Assembly (NCBI GenBank): GCA_031411335.1
Contig: JANOAX010000059.1
Span: forward strand, 4,404-68,403
Direction: 5' to 3'
DNA: 64,000 nucleotides
From: JAJTFW01 sp031411335
GTDB lineage: Bacteria > Bacteroidota > Bacteroidia > AKYH767-A > OLB10
This document shows, in pieces, positions 18,225-29,300 of this stretch. The notes under the pieces are model-generated. The model saw nothing but the letters and a program-made list of their open reading frames with translations. It did not search any database and was not told the DNA's origin. The position numbers and the translations under genes are program-made. Every line of letters begins with the position of its first letter. Within the stretch, counting starts at the first letter, position 1.

Positions 18225-20972
18225 TCAATTCGAAAAATCGTAAAACACGCTCTTTCCATCAAACACGATTGGATTTTTACTCCATGTTTCGATTCCATTT
18301 CGAGATTTAACAACAATAAAATAGGTTCCACTACTAGGATAAAAAGGAATTATAGCTAAACCATTTCGATACAATACTACTTGACTGGATTGTACTAAAG
18401 TATATGGATTAGTACCTGCATGCAATTCTACATTGATGGAATCACTTGAATTGGGATCAGGATGTATTCCATTATTAAAAAGCGTTGGGGTCATGAATCC
18501 TCCTCCTTGATAATACCCCTCTACTAATATTTTTAATTGAAAACCACCCATACCGCATCCTTCATCAAAAATATTGTTGCAATTGTCATCGATGCTATTA
18601 AAACAATTTTCATTGGTATTGGGATGAACATAATTCAAAGTGTCATTACAATCTTTGGCATTAGAAACATATCCTATGGGTTGAAAACAATATAACGAAT
18701 CAACGCTATCATTTCCGAATCCATCTCCATCAGCATCCGCATACCAATTTACTTTTGGATTATTATTGACTGTAATAACTACTGGCGCACTATTCACCGT
18801 GCATGCATTGCTGCTCACTATACTTACTGAATAGGATCCCGCATTCTTTACATAAATACTTTGAGAAGTTGATCCTGTACTCCACAAATAGGAAGCATAA
18901 GCATCTGGAAAACGAATATCAGAAATAGTGATAGTTGCTGCGTTACCTAGGTTGTTGGTTGTGTTCATTCGAAAACAAAAATTCTGACCCTTTAAAACAG
19001 GAATGCTAGCAATTCCATTTTGTGTGATGGGTCCACCAGAACCATATGTAAAATTAGGTAGCGAAGAAGACGTTCCATTGATGTTGATTTCAGGGAAATC
19101 ATGTTGAGGTCCATCCACACTCGTGTACGACCAATTAAACTCCAATGCTCCATCTCCATTCATGGCATGACAAAAATCGATATAAGATGACGGAGAGCCA
19201 CCCCCGTTAGTATTGCTTGAGGTTATCGAAATAGAACTTGGCACATTGTTGCTGTTTACACTTCCATTATCATTTGCACTGTGTATGATGTTCCAGTTGT
19301 CGATATCGAACAATTCAGAGAAACCAAAAATTGGATTCGTTTTTACACCAGCATCTAACTTTAATGAATCTCCATTACAAATAGTCACCGCACCGTTTGG
19401 TATCACATTTACTATATTTATCGATACAGGAGGACTCGTAGCCCAACAACCTAAATAATCTTCTACAGAAACAGAATAAGTGCCTGCATTATTAACTGTT
19501 ATAGTAGAGGCAGTGTTTCCCGAAGGCGACCATAAATAAGAAAATGCTTCTACTCGTTGCGGTGTATTTACAAAAGATCCATTCGCTAAATTATTACTCG
19601 CATTCAATACCGTGCTCCCGTTTGTTTCATTGAATTTAAAATAGCTTAACAAGCCGGCTTCATTTGTATTCACTGTATTTACCATTCCTGACCGAATATC
19701 GAATCCTGATCGAGGAACATTCCAAACACGCACTTCATCAATATCTCCATCAAAAAAATTAAGTGCTTCGGAACTCGAATAATTGGGTCGACCAATTTTA
19801 AATGTACCGATATTAGCACTAGCACTTGCTGTGTAATTCATCGAAACGGTACGATCAAATCCATCCACATAAATTTTACCTATGCCAGGAGGAATTGAAT
19901 AATCCCACACAACCGCAATATGATGCCAATTCCCATCATCAACTTCTACAGAGCTAGATATGCTTCCATTATCAAATCCAGAAAATGCAGGTTGACCAAT
20001 ATCATTAATAAAAAATACGCGTTCACCTGCTTCCCAACTCGTATTGGAATTATTACTCACAATAATTCCTTCTGAACCTGAAGTCGTTTTAATCCATGCT
20101 TCCAAGGTAAAGCTTGCATTATTTAAGTTCGTAACGTTTGTATTTAGATTGATCCATTGATTCGTTCCGTTCATTGAAATGGCATTATTAAATGCAGTTG
20201 TAGATAATTCAACAGGTTCAAACGGACAGTTGATCAAAGATGAATTCGTGACAATATTTACTGAACGACTACTTTCTATCACTTGTGTTGCACACGTTAA
20301 CGTATCGATGAAATTCGCTAACACCGTCACCACATAATTTCCTGCTTTCAATCCAGTAACTTGAGGAGTAGTTGCCCCGCAACTCCACTGATAAGTATAT
20401 TGCGGTGTTGAACCATGCACGACGACAGGTTGCGCTAATAAATTTTTTATAATTAATCCATCGCTCTGACTTATCATCACGGCTGGTATTGTAACGCCCA
20501 AGATATTATTTCCTCCTAAAACAAAAGCAGCTCCTGGTGTATTGTTCACAATGATTACACCTAAAGCTCCTGCATTTTGCGCATTCAACACTTTCGATTC
20601 AAAAGAACAAACGCCTCTGTCGATCACTGCGATTTTTCCTGCGAAAGTACTTGGAGCATATGCGGAACATCCTAAATCAGGATTCGATACATATTTTAAA
20701 TTTCCTGAAAGCGCGGTGATGTAAATATCTGCACCAAACAATGCGGGGGCATAAATAAAATTGTAATTCGTAGTGCTTGAAATCGACAACAGACGCTGAT
20801 TTTCCATGATGGAAACCGCCACAGCTCCTCCACTATTACCATTGCAAGAAAACCCACCCGAACAATTTAAGGAATAATTAATTTGACCCTGTGTTGAATA
20901 ATTGAAAAATATAATCATCATTCCAATAATCAAATAGCATTTTATTTTTTGAAGCATTACGTTCATATTCAT
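18225..20972 (-). CDS. Secreted PA-LamG-MopE protein with shared C-terminal domain
   Basis: A 915-residue exported protein. In order: signal peptide (NYSTQGQ), a PA domain at about 80-180 (GKIAVIDRGVCSFESK, IPAVMISQ), a LamG domain at about 260-470 (GDIDEVRVWNVPRSG) and Ig-like stretches. A MopE-like cysteine/aspartate segment lies at about 737-800 (DADGDGFGNDSV, DDNCNNIFDEGCG). The last ~105 residues closely match the end of the next protein (21464-25417). There is no T9SS type A or B sorting domain. PA and LamG point to binding at the cell surface rather than catalysis. An alternative start is Met6. Confidence 0.82.
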   Translation of the reverse strand: MNMNVMLQKIKCYLIIGMMIIFFNYSTQGQINYSLNCSGGFSCNGNSGGAVAVSIMENQRLLSISSTTNYNFIYAPALFGADIYITALSGNLKYVSNPDLGCSAYAPSTFAGKIAVIDRGVCSFESKVLNAQNAGALGVIIVNNTPGAAFVLGGNNILGVTIPAVMISQSDGLIIKNLLAQPVVVHGSTPQYTYQWSCGATTPQVTGLKAGNYVVTVLANFIDTLTCATQVIESSRSVNIVTNSSLINCPFEPVELSTTAFNNAISMNGTNQWINLNTNVTNLNNASFTLEAWIKTTSGSEGIIVSNNSNTSWEAGERVFFINDIGQPAFSGFDNGSISSSVEVDDGNWHHIAVVWDYSIPPGIGKIYVDGFDRTVSMNYTASASANIGTFKIGRPNYSSSEALNFFDGDIDEVRVWNVPRSGFDIRSGMVNTVNTNEAGLLSYFKFNETNGSTVLNASNNLANGSFVNTPQRVEAFSYLWSPSGNTASTITVNNAGTYSVSVEDYLGCWATSPPVSINIVNVIPNGAVTICNGDSLKLDAGVKTNPIFGFSELFDIDNWNIIHSANDNGSVNSNNVPSSISITSSNTNGGGSPSSYIDFCHAMNGDGALEFNWSYTSVDGPQHDFPEININGTSSSLPNFTYGSGGPITQNGIASIPVLKGQNFCFRMNTTNNLGNAATITISDIRFPDAYASYLWSTGSTSQSIYVKNAGSYSVSIVSSNACTVNSAPVVITVNNNPKVNWYADADGDGFGNDSVDSLYCFQPIGYVSNAKDCNDTLNYVHPNTNENCFNSIDDNCNNIFDEGCGMGGFQLKILVEGYYQGGGFMTPTLFNNGIHPDPNSSDSINVELHAGTNPYTLVQSSQVVLYRNGLAIIPFYPSSGTYFIVVKSRNGIETWSKNPIVFDGKSVFYDFSN

Positions 20973-21463
20973 TCCAACTGTTAACTGATACCATTTATAA
21001 GTATTTAATAGTCCAAATAAACATAATTATATTTTTAACAAGCTTAGCACTAACACTGACTTGTACTGAATACATATTACATAAATTAGGACAATTTAGT
21101 TCTTCGGATATCTGTTAAATAAATTTTAGTTTTAAATTAAGATTCTAGTTCTATTTTACTTGTTACTTTCTTTTACGTGAAAAGAAAGTAACCAAAGAAA
21201 GCACGCCACCCAACACCAACCCATTTTTGCGGTTTCTACTTTCTACTTTCTTTCGCAACCACTGAACATTCTTTTGTGCTATCTCTTTACTTCATCGGTA
21301 CAGCAAAAATCGGTTCGCGCTGTTGCGTGGACGACCTCCGCACCGTTCAGAATGATATTACTGTTACTTAAAATAAATTGCTTGAATCATGCTTCCATTT
21401 TTGTTTAAATAATCGGACTACACACTATGTATAAACGATATGACAGTATACGATTTTTCAAAA
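20973..21463. other. Gene-free spacer with a dispersed-type hairpin
   Basis: This 490-bp spacer between two same-strand genes has no credible reading frame. It holds one strong hairpin at 21162-21192: GTTACTTTCTTTT pairs perfectly with AAAAGAAAGTAAC across the loop ACGTG. The sequence to its right (ACCAAAGAAAGCACGCC, then CTTTCTACTTTCTTTCG) repeats the same CTTTC words, and the next 150 bp are locally less AT-rich. The look is that of a dispersed repeat, not a gene. No promoter is evident. Confidence 0.6.
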
Positions 21464-24400
21464 TTAAGGTTTCGAAAAATCATAGAAGACAGATGGCCCG
21501 CTGAAAGAGACTGGATTTTTACTCCATATTTCTATTCCATTTCTATGTTTTACAACAATATAATAAGAGCCCACGGCAGGATAGTATGGGATAGAAGCAA
21601 ATCCATTTCTGTAAAGTAATACTTGTTGATTATGCACCAAAGCATAGGGACTTGTAGCAGTACGTAATTCAACGAATACCGAATCACTTGAATTCGGATC
21701 AGGATGCATTCCATTATCAAATAATGTGCTGATCATAAATCCACCCGATTGATATAATCCTTCAATCAACATCTTTAAATGAAAGGCACCACTTCCACAA
21801 CCCTCATCTATAATATTATTACAATTATCATCAATGGTATTCACACAAAATTCGGTAGCATTGGGATTAACTGTAGCTATGGAATCATTACAATCCTTAT
21901 TATTTGAAACATATCCGCTAAGTGAAATACAAGCAGCAGAATCAATAGTAAAATCTCCAAAACCATCTCCATCAAAATCTTTAAAATAAATAGGTGGCAA
22001 AATACAAGATCCATTATTTTGAGTTGCCAACGAACTATAATTACAAGCCAACGGATTCATGCATCCCGGAACATCAAAAATTCCATCATTAGGTGTATTA
22101 ATAAAATAGGTTTCTGCTTTTACAAAAACATCTGTTGCTACTTCCTGTGCAATTTTACGTCCGGGAATATCATCAAAGGGAGGATGAATTCCGCCCCAGA
22201 TACGAGACAAAGAACTTTCATCGGCTGCATCCTGATACGTGGCCCATTGGAGATCGATGTCAGTGCTTGGACCATTTTCAAATAACAAGTAAGCGTTTTG
22301 TGCACAATGAAACACTCCCATTCCACCCGGAAAATATTTAGTACCGGTAAAATCAGTGAGTAATTCTGCAGCGGCTCTTGAGTAAGTGGAGTGACCAGAA
22401 AGATAACCTGGGAAGGGTGGAGAAGCAAACGAAGCGCGTTGATACGGATGCCATTTTTCGGCTAGTGTCCAACCAACACCTGCTACATCGGTATCTACAT
22501 TATTGATGGCATCATGCCCTTTCCAAGCTTTCAACTTAATTTTTCCTACATTGGTAGAACCATTTGCTAATGGATCACCGGGGTGTATCACTTCAATGTA
22601 TCCGGGCACAAGCGGCAATCCTGCAGGATGGAAATTTGAATCGAGCGGATTGGAACTTTGTCCCAAATCGGCCATAGCACGAATAGCTGAAATAGGACGA
22701 GAGGTATCATACCAGCCTTTAATTCCCCAAATAGAAATAGCGACGTCATGCATCGCACCACCTAATGCAAAATATCCTTTCACGCTCCATTCCAAATCAT
22801 CTAATGGTGTACCGTTGCCCTTATATTGTTTTGTTTCTAGTGGATGGTCGGATACGTAATTAAAAATACTATACCAGTGTCCGGGTGGTGTTTCCGAATT
22901 TGGACCATCAGCCCAGAATTCTGAAAGCACACGAGCAAAATCGCCGCGCTTCACTAAATTAGTAGCATAGGGCAATCCGGTCACCGGATTCAAAGTATGT
23001 CCTACGTTAGTTGTACCTCCATTCAAAAAATTATAAAAATTCGGATAGTCGGCAACGTTAGCAGGTAACACATTTCTGTTACCTTGCGTTTTTGGAGAAA
23101 TATCCCACATCGTAGTATCGGCAGGATCTAAATGAGAAGACCATACTGCAACCATCGCATGTCCCCATTGAAATTGTGAAGAGGTTCCACTTCCATCCAT
23201 TTGCAAAATGGGTGGGGCGCCGGGATCATGATACACTTTATAATTAAAACCGTTTCGTTGGTTCACGGTTAAATCGGCTGGTGACAAAGCAAACGGAACC
23301 ACCTGACCCCACTCCGGACTCAATGCTGGCGGAGTGGCGCCAGGAATAGCATTTCCACTTTGATCAATAAAAAGATCCAGTGTAAGCGGTTGCCAACGAT
23401 TCAGATTTGTCATGTTTGGATTTCCTGGAAGATCAACGATCATGGGTGGATTTACTGGTGTATAACTCGTATTCGCATAACTTCCTTGCTCGTTGGATCC
23501 ATCCTGCAAGCCAAAAGCGATATACTTTGCTGCGATATAATTTCCGAGTGCGCGTGCGTCACCGTTCGTATAATTTGTATCGGTAAAGTTTTTATCGTAA
23601 CCTAATGAATCCATCTCCACGTTATAAGCCGTTATCAACAATGCAGCTTGCGGTGAATTAGTAAAACGATGTTTCAGTAAACGATAAGAAGCATAGGAGA
23701 TGGCTTTACGACGATCTTGTGCAATATTGGAAGAAGTGGGAATACCCGTGAATGCGCAAGTGAAAGTGCCCACCGTTTTTCCAAGCAAGAATTCAATAGA
23801 ATTATTATCATAGGCTGCCCATGCATCCCACATGGCAGACGAATGATGAAATAAATTTCGTGCGTGAACAGTTGGTCGTGCAAAATCTCGTCTGATAGAT
23901 GCCAACAATAATTCGTTCCATTGCCTTGCAATATTATCGTTCAAATCAGCAGTAGGATAAGTCACATTGGGTGCGCAATTAGGATCTGGGTTGGTAGGAC
24001 AAGGATCGCAGCCATCGGCTAATCCATCTAGATCGTAATCGGCATTTATGGGAGCGAGCTCACAACTGTCATTCATAAATACGCCATAGCCATTACAAAA
24101 GCCTGTCACAAAATCTTGCAATCCATCATTATTGATATCCATCCATGTAAAGTCATATACATTTTTTGCCCATGGTAACGTTGTTGTTCCGTACACATTC
24201 ACCATCACACCGTTATCATTGCGATAAATAGCCATACGCCGACCGCTTGCGCAAGGAGGAATATCCACATCCACGTCGGCTATACCAACATCCATATCCC
24301 CATCCAAATCCAAATCGGCCACATGAACATTTCCGCCAAATCCATTGGTTGTACTAAAATTTAAATTCGTTTTTACTACAGTTAAACTCGAATCGGGAAT

Positions 24401-25417
24401 AATCGTAGTTACCCGTAAAATATAATCGCTACCATCATCCACAACAAAAAAATCTTTTTTACCATCCAAATTAAAATCGGCTATGTCGAACATATAGGGA
24501 GAACTTGTAGGAACCAGGTTTTGCCATTTGGTGAATGTTCCGGTTCCATTATTAAAAAGAACAATCACACCACGCGCATTCCACGGAGCAACGTTATAAA
24601 GCGTAGAATTTTTTATGATATCGTTATCGCCGTCATTATCGATATCTACTATTTGACATGCTGTACCAAATGCAGAGTTTCGCAAAGTACCTAAACGTGC
24701 TGTACTTTCATTGGTAAAATATCCGGATCCATTATTAATTAAAAGATAATCTTTAGCGATGCCGCCAGATCCATTCGCACGATAATTCACGAAATAAATA
24801 TCCAATGCACCATCGCCGGTAACATCACCGGCCCACACGGCACAAAAGCGAACTGGATCTTCTGAAAGGAACGGAAGTCGCAAACTTGTTTCTTCTATAA
24901 ATCCTTTCCAATTTCCTAATGAATCATTTCCTTCGTTTCGGAAATATTGTGGTTGCTGCAAAAATGTATTTGCGATAATCACATCCTTCCAATTATCCCC
25001 GTCAAAATCACCTACGAATACATCGCGTGCAAAACTTATTGAATCGATGAATTGAGGAGCGTGTAACAACGTTTGATCTGTCAGTACTCCATTCACATTC
25101 ATTAATAAAAGCGTTGATTTTCCGGGTTGCGTAGGACTAGAAAACGGCTGCTTTCGGACCACGATCAGATCTTGTTTGCCGTCATTATTAAAATCTGCTG
25201 ACCACATGTCCTTTTCTTCCGGATCGCTATTCGCTACAGAGGAAACCACCAAGCGCGTAGATGTAGCATCTAGCCAATTGAACCATTGAGCTGAACAAAA
25301 ATTTTGGGTAGATGAAAGAAATGAAAAAACAAAAATCAGTGTTAGCGAAATCAGTTGAAAAGAGGAACACTTGGTACTTGTTACATTATTCATTTGAGCA
25401 ATGTAGAATTTAAGCAT
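21464..25417 (-). CDS. Giant secreted vanadium haloperoxidase-like protein with FG-GAP repeats
   Basis: A 1317-residue exported protein. After the signal peptide come FG-GAP/VCBS propeller repeats at about 60-470 (DFNNDGKQD, DVTGDGALD, DLDLDGDMD) and a short TSP3-like calcium segment. A PAP2/vanadium-haloperoxidase domain covers about 510-1110. All three vanadate/phosphate motifs are present: K900-x6-R907-P908, SGH with H1009, and S1071-R1072-x5-H1078 followed by D1082. A CMNPLACNY motif, a MopE-like segment and the C-terminal domain shared with the upstream neighbour follow. Members oxidise halides with peroxide or act as phosphatases; which applies is not visible. A start at Met9 is also possible. 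Confidence 0.88.
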   Translation of the reverse strand: MLKFYIAQMNNVTSTKCSSFQLISLTLIFVFSFLSSTQNFCSAQWFNWLDATSTRLVVSSVANSDPEEKDMWSADFNNDGKQDLIVVRKQPFSSPTQPGKSTLLLMNVNGVLTDQTLLHAPQFIDSISFARDVFVGDFDGDNWKDVIIANTFLQQPQYFRNEGNDSLGNWKGFIEETSLRLPFLSEDPVRFCAVWAGDVTGDGALDIYFVNYRANGSGGIAKDYLLINNGSGYFTNESTARLGTLRNSAFGTACQIVDIDNDGDNDIIKNSTLYNVAPWNARGVIVLFNNGTGTFTKWQNLVPTSSPYMFDIADFNLDGKKDFFVVDDGSDYILRVTTIIPDSSLTVVKTNLNFSTTNGFGGNVHVADLDLDGDMDVGIADVDVDIPPCASGRRMAIYRNDNGVMVNVYGTTTLPWAKNVYDFTWMDINNDGLQDFVTGFCNGYGVFMNDSCELAPINADYDLDGLADGCDPCPTNPDPNCAPNVTYPTADLNDNIARQWNELLLASIRRDFARPTVHARNLFHHSSAMWDAWAAYDNNSIEFLLGKTVGTFTCAFTGIPTSSNIAQDRRKAISYASYRLLKHRFTNSPQAALLITAYNVEMDSLGYDKNFTDTNYTNGDARALGNYIAAKYIAFGLQDGSNEQGSYANTSYTPVNPPMIVDLPGNPNMTNLNRWQPLTLDLFIDQSGNAIPGATPPALSPEWGQVVPFALSPADLTVNQRNGFNYKVYHDPGAPPILQMDGSGTSSQFQWGHAMVAVWSSHLDPADTTMWDISPKTQGNRNVLPANVADYPNFYNFLNGGTTNVGHTLNPVTGLPYATNLVKRGDFARVLSEFWADGPNSETPPGHWYSIFNYVSDHPLETKQYKGNGTPLDDLEWSVKGYFALGGAMHDVAISIWGIKGWYDTSRPISAIRAMADLGQSSNPLDSNFHPAGLPLVPGYIEVIHPGDPLANGSTNVGKIKLKAWKGHDAINNVDTDVAGVGWTLAEKWHPYQRASFASPPFPGYLSGHSTYSRAAAELLTDFTGTKYFPGGMGVFHCAQNAYLLFENGPSTDIDLQWATYQDAADESSLSRIWGGIHPPFDDIPGRKIAQEVATDVFVKAETYFINTPNDGIFDVPGCMNPLACNYSSLATQNNGSCILPPIYFKDFDGDGFGDFTIDSAACISLSGYVSNNKDCNDSIATVNPNATEFCVNTIDDNCNNIIDEGCGSGAFHLKMLIEGLYQSGGFMISTLFDNGMHPDPNSSDSVFVELRTATSPYALVHNQQVLLYRNGFASIPYYPAVGSYYIVVKHRNGIEIWSKNPVSFSGPSVFYDFSKP

Positions 25418-25551
25418 ATGAAGATTAATTAGAGACTCGGTCTATTTTCAAATTTATGAATATATCTGGAATCTGCAATACTTTATATCCCTTGTACAAT
25501 ACGTTTCACCAACAAAAAAGAATGAAAATCCTTATAAAACGCAGAAAAATA

Positions 25552-25965
25552 CTAGTACACCTTCATTTTTCGCTTTGATAGGTATCGCATCAGTTGCCAC
25601 CCTAACACCGATCCGATACAATTGGCAATGAAATCAACATAATCGCAGGTTCGGTTAGAAAGAACATGTCCTTGATATAATTCAATTAACCCACCATAAA
25701 TTATCCCGCCAATTAAGGGAATACTAAATTGATTTCTCGACCATCTATTTCCAGAAGGCATTTTACTAAATCCATTAGTGAAAAGGATAACGAAGACCCC
25801 ATAAAAAATAAAGTGCGCTATCTTATCGGGAGCTAATAAATCGAAAAGATCAGGAATCTCAATGGCAGGTGGTGTAATTGTGCTCAGGATCAGAATCAAC
25901 AAAGCCCAGCTTATGCCGGGCCAGTTGTGATGAAAGAATCTAATACTAGTAGTATCAACCACCAA
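25552..25965 (-). CDS. VanZ-like membrane protein
   Basis: A 137-residue VanZ-family membrane protein of unknown biochemical role. It has four likely membrane segments, including SWALLILILSTI and IAHFIFYGVFVILF. Family residues are DKIAHF and ELYQGHVLSNRTCDYVDFIANCIG. No ATG is available near the N-terminus; the start is TTG 25965 or the adjacent GTG at 25962. It overlaps the last 11 bases of gcvH, so translation is probably coupled. Confidence 0.82.
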   Translation of the reverse strand: MVVDTTSIRFFHHNWPGISWALLILILSTITPPAIEIPDLFDLLAPDKIAHFIFYGVFVILFTNGFSKMPSGNRWSRNQFSIPLIGGIIYGGLIELYQGHVLSNRTCDYVDFIANCIGSVLGWQLMRYLSKRKMKVY

Positions 25966-26335
25966 TCAAAGACTTATAAGTGTCGGCACTTAGCAAATGG
26001 GAGAGTTGAGAAATATCTGAAATTTTTACTTTAACCATCCATCCTTCGTTGTAAGGGTCTTTATTTACTAATTCAGGTGCGCCTTCTAGTTTTGAATTCA
26101 GTTCAAGTACCTCACCAGTAACAGGCATAAACAAATCAGAAACTGTTTTAACCGCTTCTACGGTTCCGAAAACTTCATCCTTATCAACGGTTTCTCCCAC
26201 CGACTCAATTTCGATATAAACGATATCACCCAATTCGCTTTGTGCGAAATCAGTAATGCCGATGGTGGCCACATCACCCTCCACGCGAATCCACTCGTGG
26301 TCTTTGGTATATTTTAGTTCTGCTGGAATATTCAT
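25955..26335 (-). CDS. gcvH: Glycine cleavage system H protein
   Basis: A 126-residue lipoyl-carrier protein that shuttles the methylamine group between the P, T and L proteins of glycine cleavage. The lipoylated lysine is K63 in FGTVEAVKTVSDL. Length and the ends (MNIPAELKYTKDHEW, LLSADTYKSLIGG) fit the family. No gcvP, gcvT or lpd is nearby. It lies 35 bp after sprA and overlaps the vanZ-like gene by 11 bp. The ATG at 26335 is clear. Confidence 0.97.
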   Translation of the reverse strand: MNIPAELKYTKDHEWIRVEGDVATIGITDFAQSELGDIVYIEIESVGETVDKDEVFGTVEAVKTVSDLFMPVTGEVLELNSKLEGAPELVNKDPYNEGWMVKVKISDISQLSHLLSADTYKSLIGG

Positions 26336-26370
26336 AATACTATTTTGTACAAAAATAATATTATTTTCGA

Positions 26371-29300
26371 TTACTGGGATAGAGAAAAGCGAACTTCAAT
26401 ACCCGTCAACACATTTGAGGTTGGAAATGACGTTGAAATGACTGGTGTGTTTATGGTTTGTTCATAAAATAAACGGACATTCAATCGCTCATTTACTGTA
26501 TAATCTGCAGCTCCTTTTATAGAATAAACATTTAATCCAGCGGTAGGCTGATTAACACCTTCCAGCAATCGACGAATCACAGTAATATTACGTCGTGCTG
26601 AAAAATCGGCTGTGAGGTTCAAACTATTTCCAGCAACTTTCTTTTTTCCGCCAAGTCCAAAAGGCAAACGGAACTTGGGCATGCGATAACCAAATCCTAA
26701 AACAATTTCATTTCCCTTTACTTCGGTGATTTGAACGCCAGCATAAGTCAATGATACATTTCGGTCGCGGCGGAACTCAGCACGTGTTTGCATATTATTT
26801 TTCCACGTAACATCCACTCCTATCAATGGACCAAATTGTTCGCTCATCGAAACCTGAGCAAGCTCACGCTTGGGTACAAAATTACCAGAGATATCTTTTA
26901 CAGAAGGGAATTCAGAATCTACATAACTTGCATTTCGCTGGAAAGAGTTTACATTATAGGTGGCGCGATAACTATGCGTAATGTTTACCGATGTGAATAT
27001 TTTTTTCAATAAGGGTAATTTTCCTAACCCATCGTAAGTGATTCTCCAGTTCGGCAAAGGTATACGAGGAAAAACGTTGAGGTCAATTCCGGTAGGAGAC
27101 TTGCCTGTATAGGCTGATAAGAAAGCCAAAGCCAACACTTCTTGTTGTGTACCGCTGTATCCATCATTGTAAACAACACCGAATGTATCTGCTGGAGCTA
27201 GTCCTATTGAGTTAGGGTTTTGAGATGCTAATCGCTCAGAAAGTATTTTCCTGTTTTGATTGAACTTATCAAAAGTTGCACTTTCATAAGTTTTCGAATC
27301 GTCTTTCACAAAAGCGGTTCCCCATCCAATAACGGAGATACTGAAATTTCCAGTTTCGGTGACACCTTGCGATTCAAAACCAGTTCCATTATATCTAAAG
27401 AATTCAGAATTGTTTCTGCTGAATTGTCGTGTTGCTGTTAATTCGATTTTCATTCCTTCAAAGGGTTCGATGGAAGCACGACCCGAAAAATTAGATGAAT
27501 ACGTTCTTGTTAATGGATTGTTTAGAGTAGAATCCGCTGTGATCCACCCGCCACGTACTGCACGCTCACGAATATCTCTTTGTGATCCCACCGTGAATCC
27601 GATTCCGGGAGAGTTATTATTAAGATCTTGTCCGAACACATCCGAATAATTTACATAACCTGGCAATGATGTTCCATTGGTTTCACTGTAGGTAAATCCA
27701 ACAGTTTTGAGTCCCATAATCATTCTAGCTACAAATCGAACAGCGTCAGGTGTTGTACGTGGTTTCTTTTCAGCAGGAATTGGAATTTTAGGTTTCAAAC
27801 TGTCTGAAGGTGTCGTAGCTGGATCAGGAGGCTTTACTTTTGGTTTCGGCGGAGTCTTTGGCTTTGGAGAATTCATCTTCTTCAACCAAGGAACTTTATT
27901 ATAAAGCGTGGTCATGGTAAAGTTACCATTGAGCTGCTTTGTATTTGAATTCTGAATGGTATTACCTGTTCGCGGATCGGTGGTGAAGAGCCCCTCTGTG
28001 TTTCGTAAGTATTGCCCTGCTGTCCAACTGTAGTTAAACCCGTATCGAGCATTCAACGAAATCCAATTTGTAAATGGGAACTTATTCAACGGCACTTGAT
28101 AACTTACATTACCTGTTTGCTGATAGTTTTTATTTCTTCCAAGCAAGAAATTTTTTCCAAAAATATTGCTACGAATCGAATCCCGATCATCCTTCGAATC
28201 AATTCTTCCTTCGGGCTCATCGACTACCGAAAAGTTATTTGCGTTGAAATCAATTTTAATACTTCTAGTAAGATCTAATTTGAAATCATACAATCGACGC
28301 ATCTCAAAATTTTTGTTGAAGAAAGTATCGCGAATGATGTCGTTGAAACCCGTATTATTTCTAAATAATTTTTCACCATACATCCTCGTCACATCAGCTC
28401 GGAAATTCAAGCTGGTAGGAATCAAATTGAGATTAATATCTTTAATAGGCTTCAGATACTTTGATTTCATGATGTTGGCCTTTTCAAAAGGAGCGATGTA
28501 CTTCGGTGTAGTATTGTAATTATAACCAACCGCACCTCGATGTGTTTTGACTACATCGTACTCTATATTTATATCACGGTGAAATACTTCATCATACCCA
28601 TAGGTAAAATTGAAATTTTCCACATCGTACACACGTGCCTTTGCACCCGCATTACGATTCTTTTTTACATTGGTAAAGTTGATCCCTTTCGTTTGCGTAT
28701 AATCTTGTGAACGCTTTTTGATTTCTCTCTTCTCACTTTTACTATCCGCTTCACCCAATGACTTCGTAAATAATACGTCTTGATCTAAAGGATCATAAAC
28801 TGGATTACGAACTACGGTACCGTAATTCACATACATTGGGATGTCTAAGTTTGCTTTTTGAGGAAGAAATTTTCCAAGATAAATCGAAGAGGTGACATTG
28901 AAAGTAGTTTCTGAATTCACGGGACGCTCGCTTACTTTTTGATCCAATGGACCAAAGTTCGCCGACTTATGTTGTCCAGCTACAGTAACATTTCCTATAT
29001 CTGCTAATTTAGCATTGACGCGACCGTTAGCTGCCCATCCTCCTTTCTTACTGAAGTCGGTAAGCCGAAGTTCGTTTACCCAAACCTCTCCGCATTTCTT
29101 CTGACCGTCGTCACTTCCGGGAAGGAGCGGATCCAACTTTGGATTTCGTATTCCAATCATAATAGAACGAATAGAACTGAGCGATGGATTTCCTCGAACA
29201 CTAAATGTTCGATTAGTGCCTGATTCTCGTTCGGAATACAGACTTGTTATATTTAATGCGCCACCTGAATTATCAACCGCTTTATTTCGCCGCAACTTCA

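Noticed and set aside
18225..25417. T9SS type A or B sorting domains in the two giant proteins
   Set aside because: Their ends (VFYDFSN, VFYDFSKP) lack the PNP motif, the lysine-rich tail and the type B signature.
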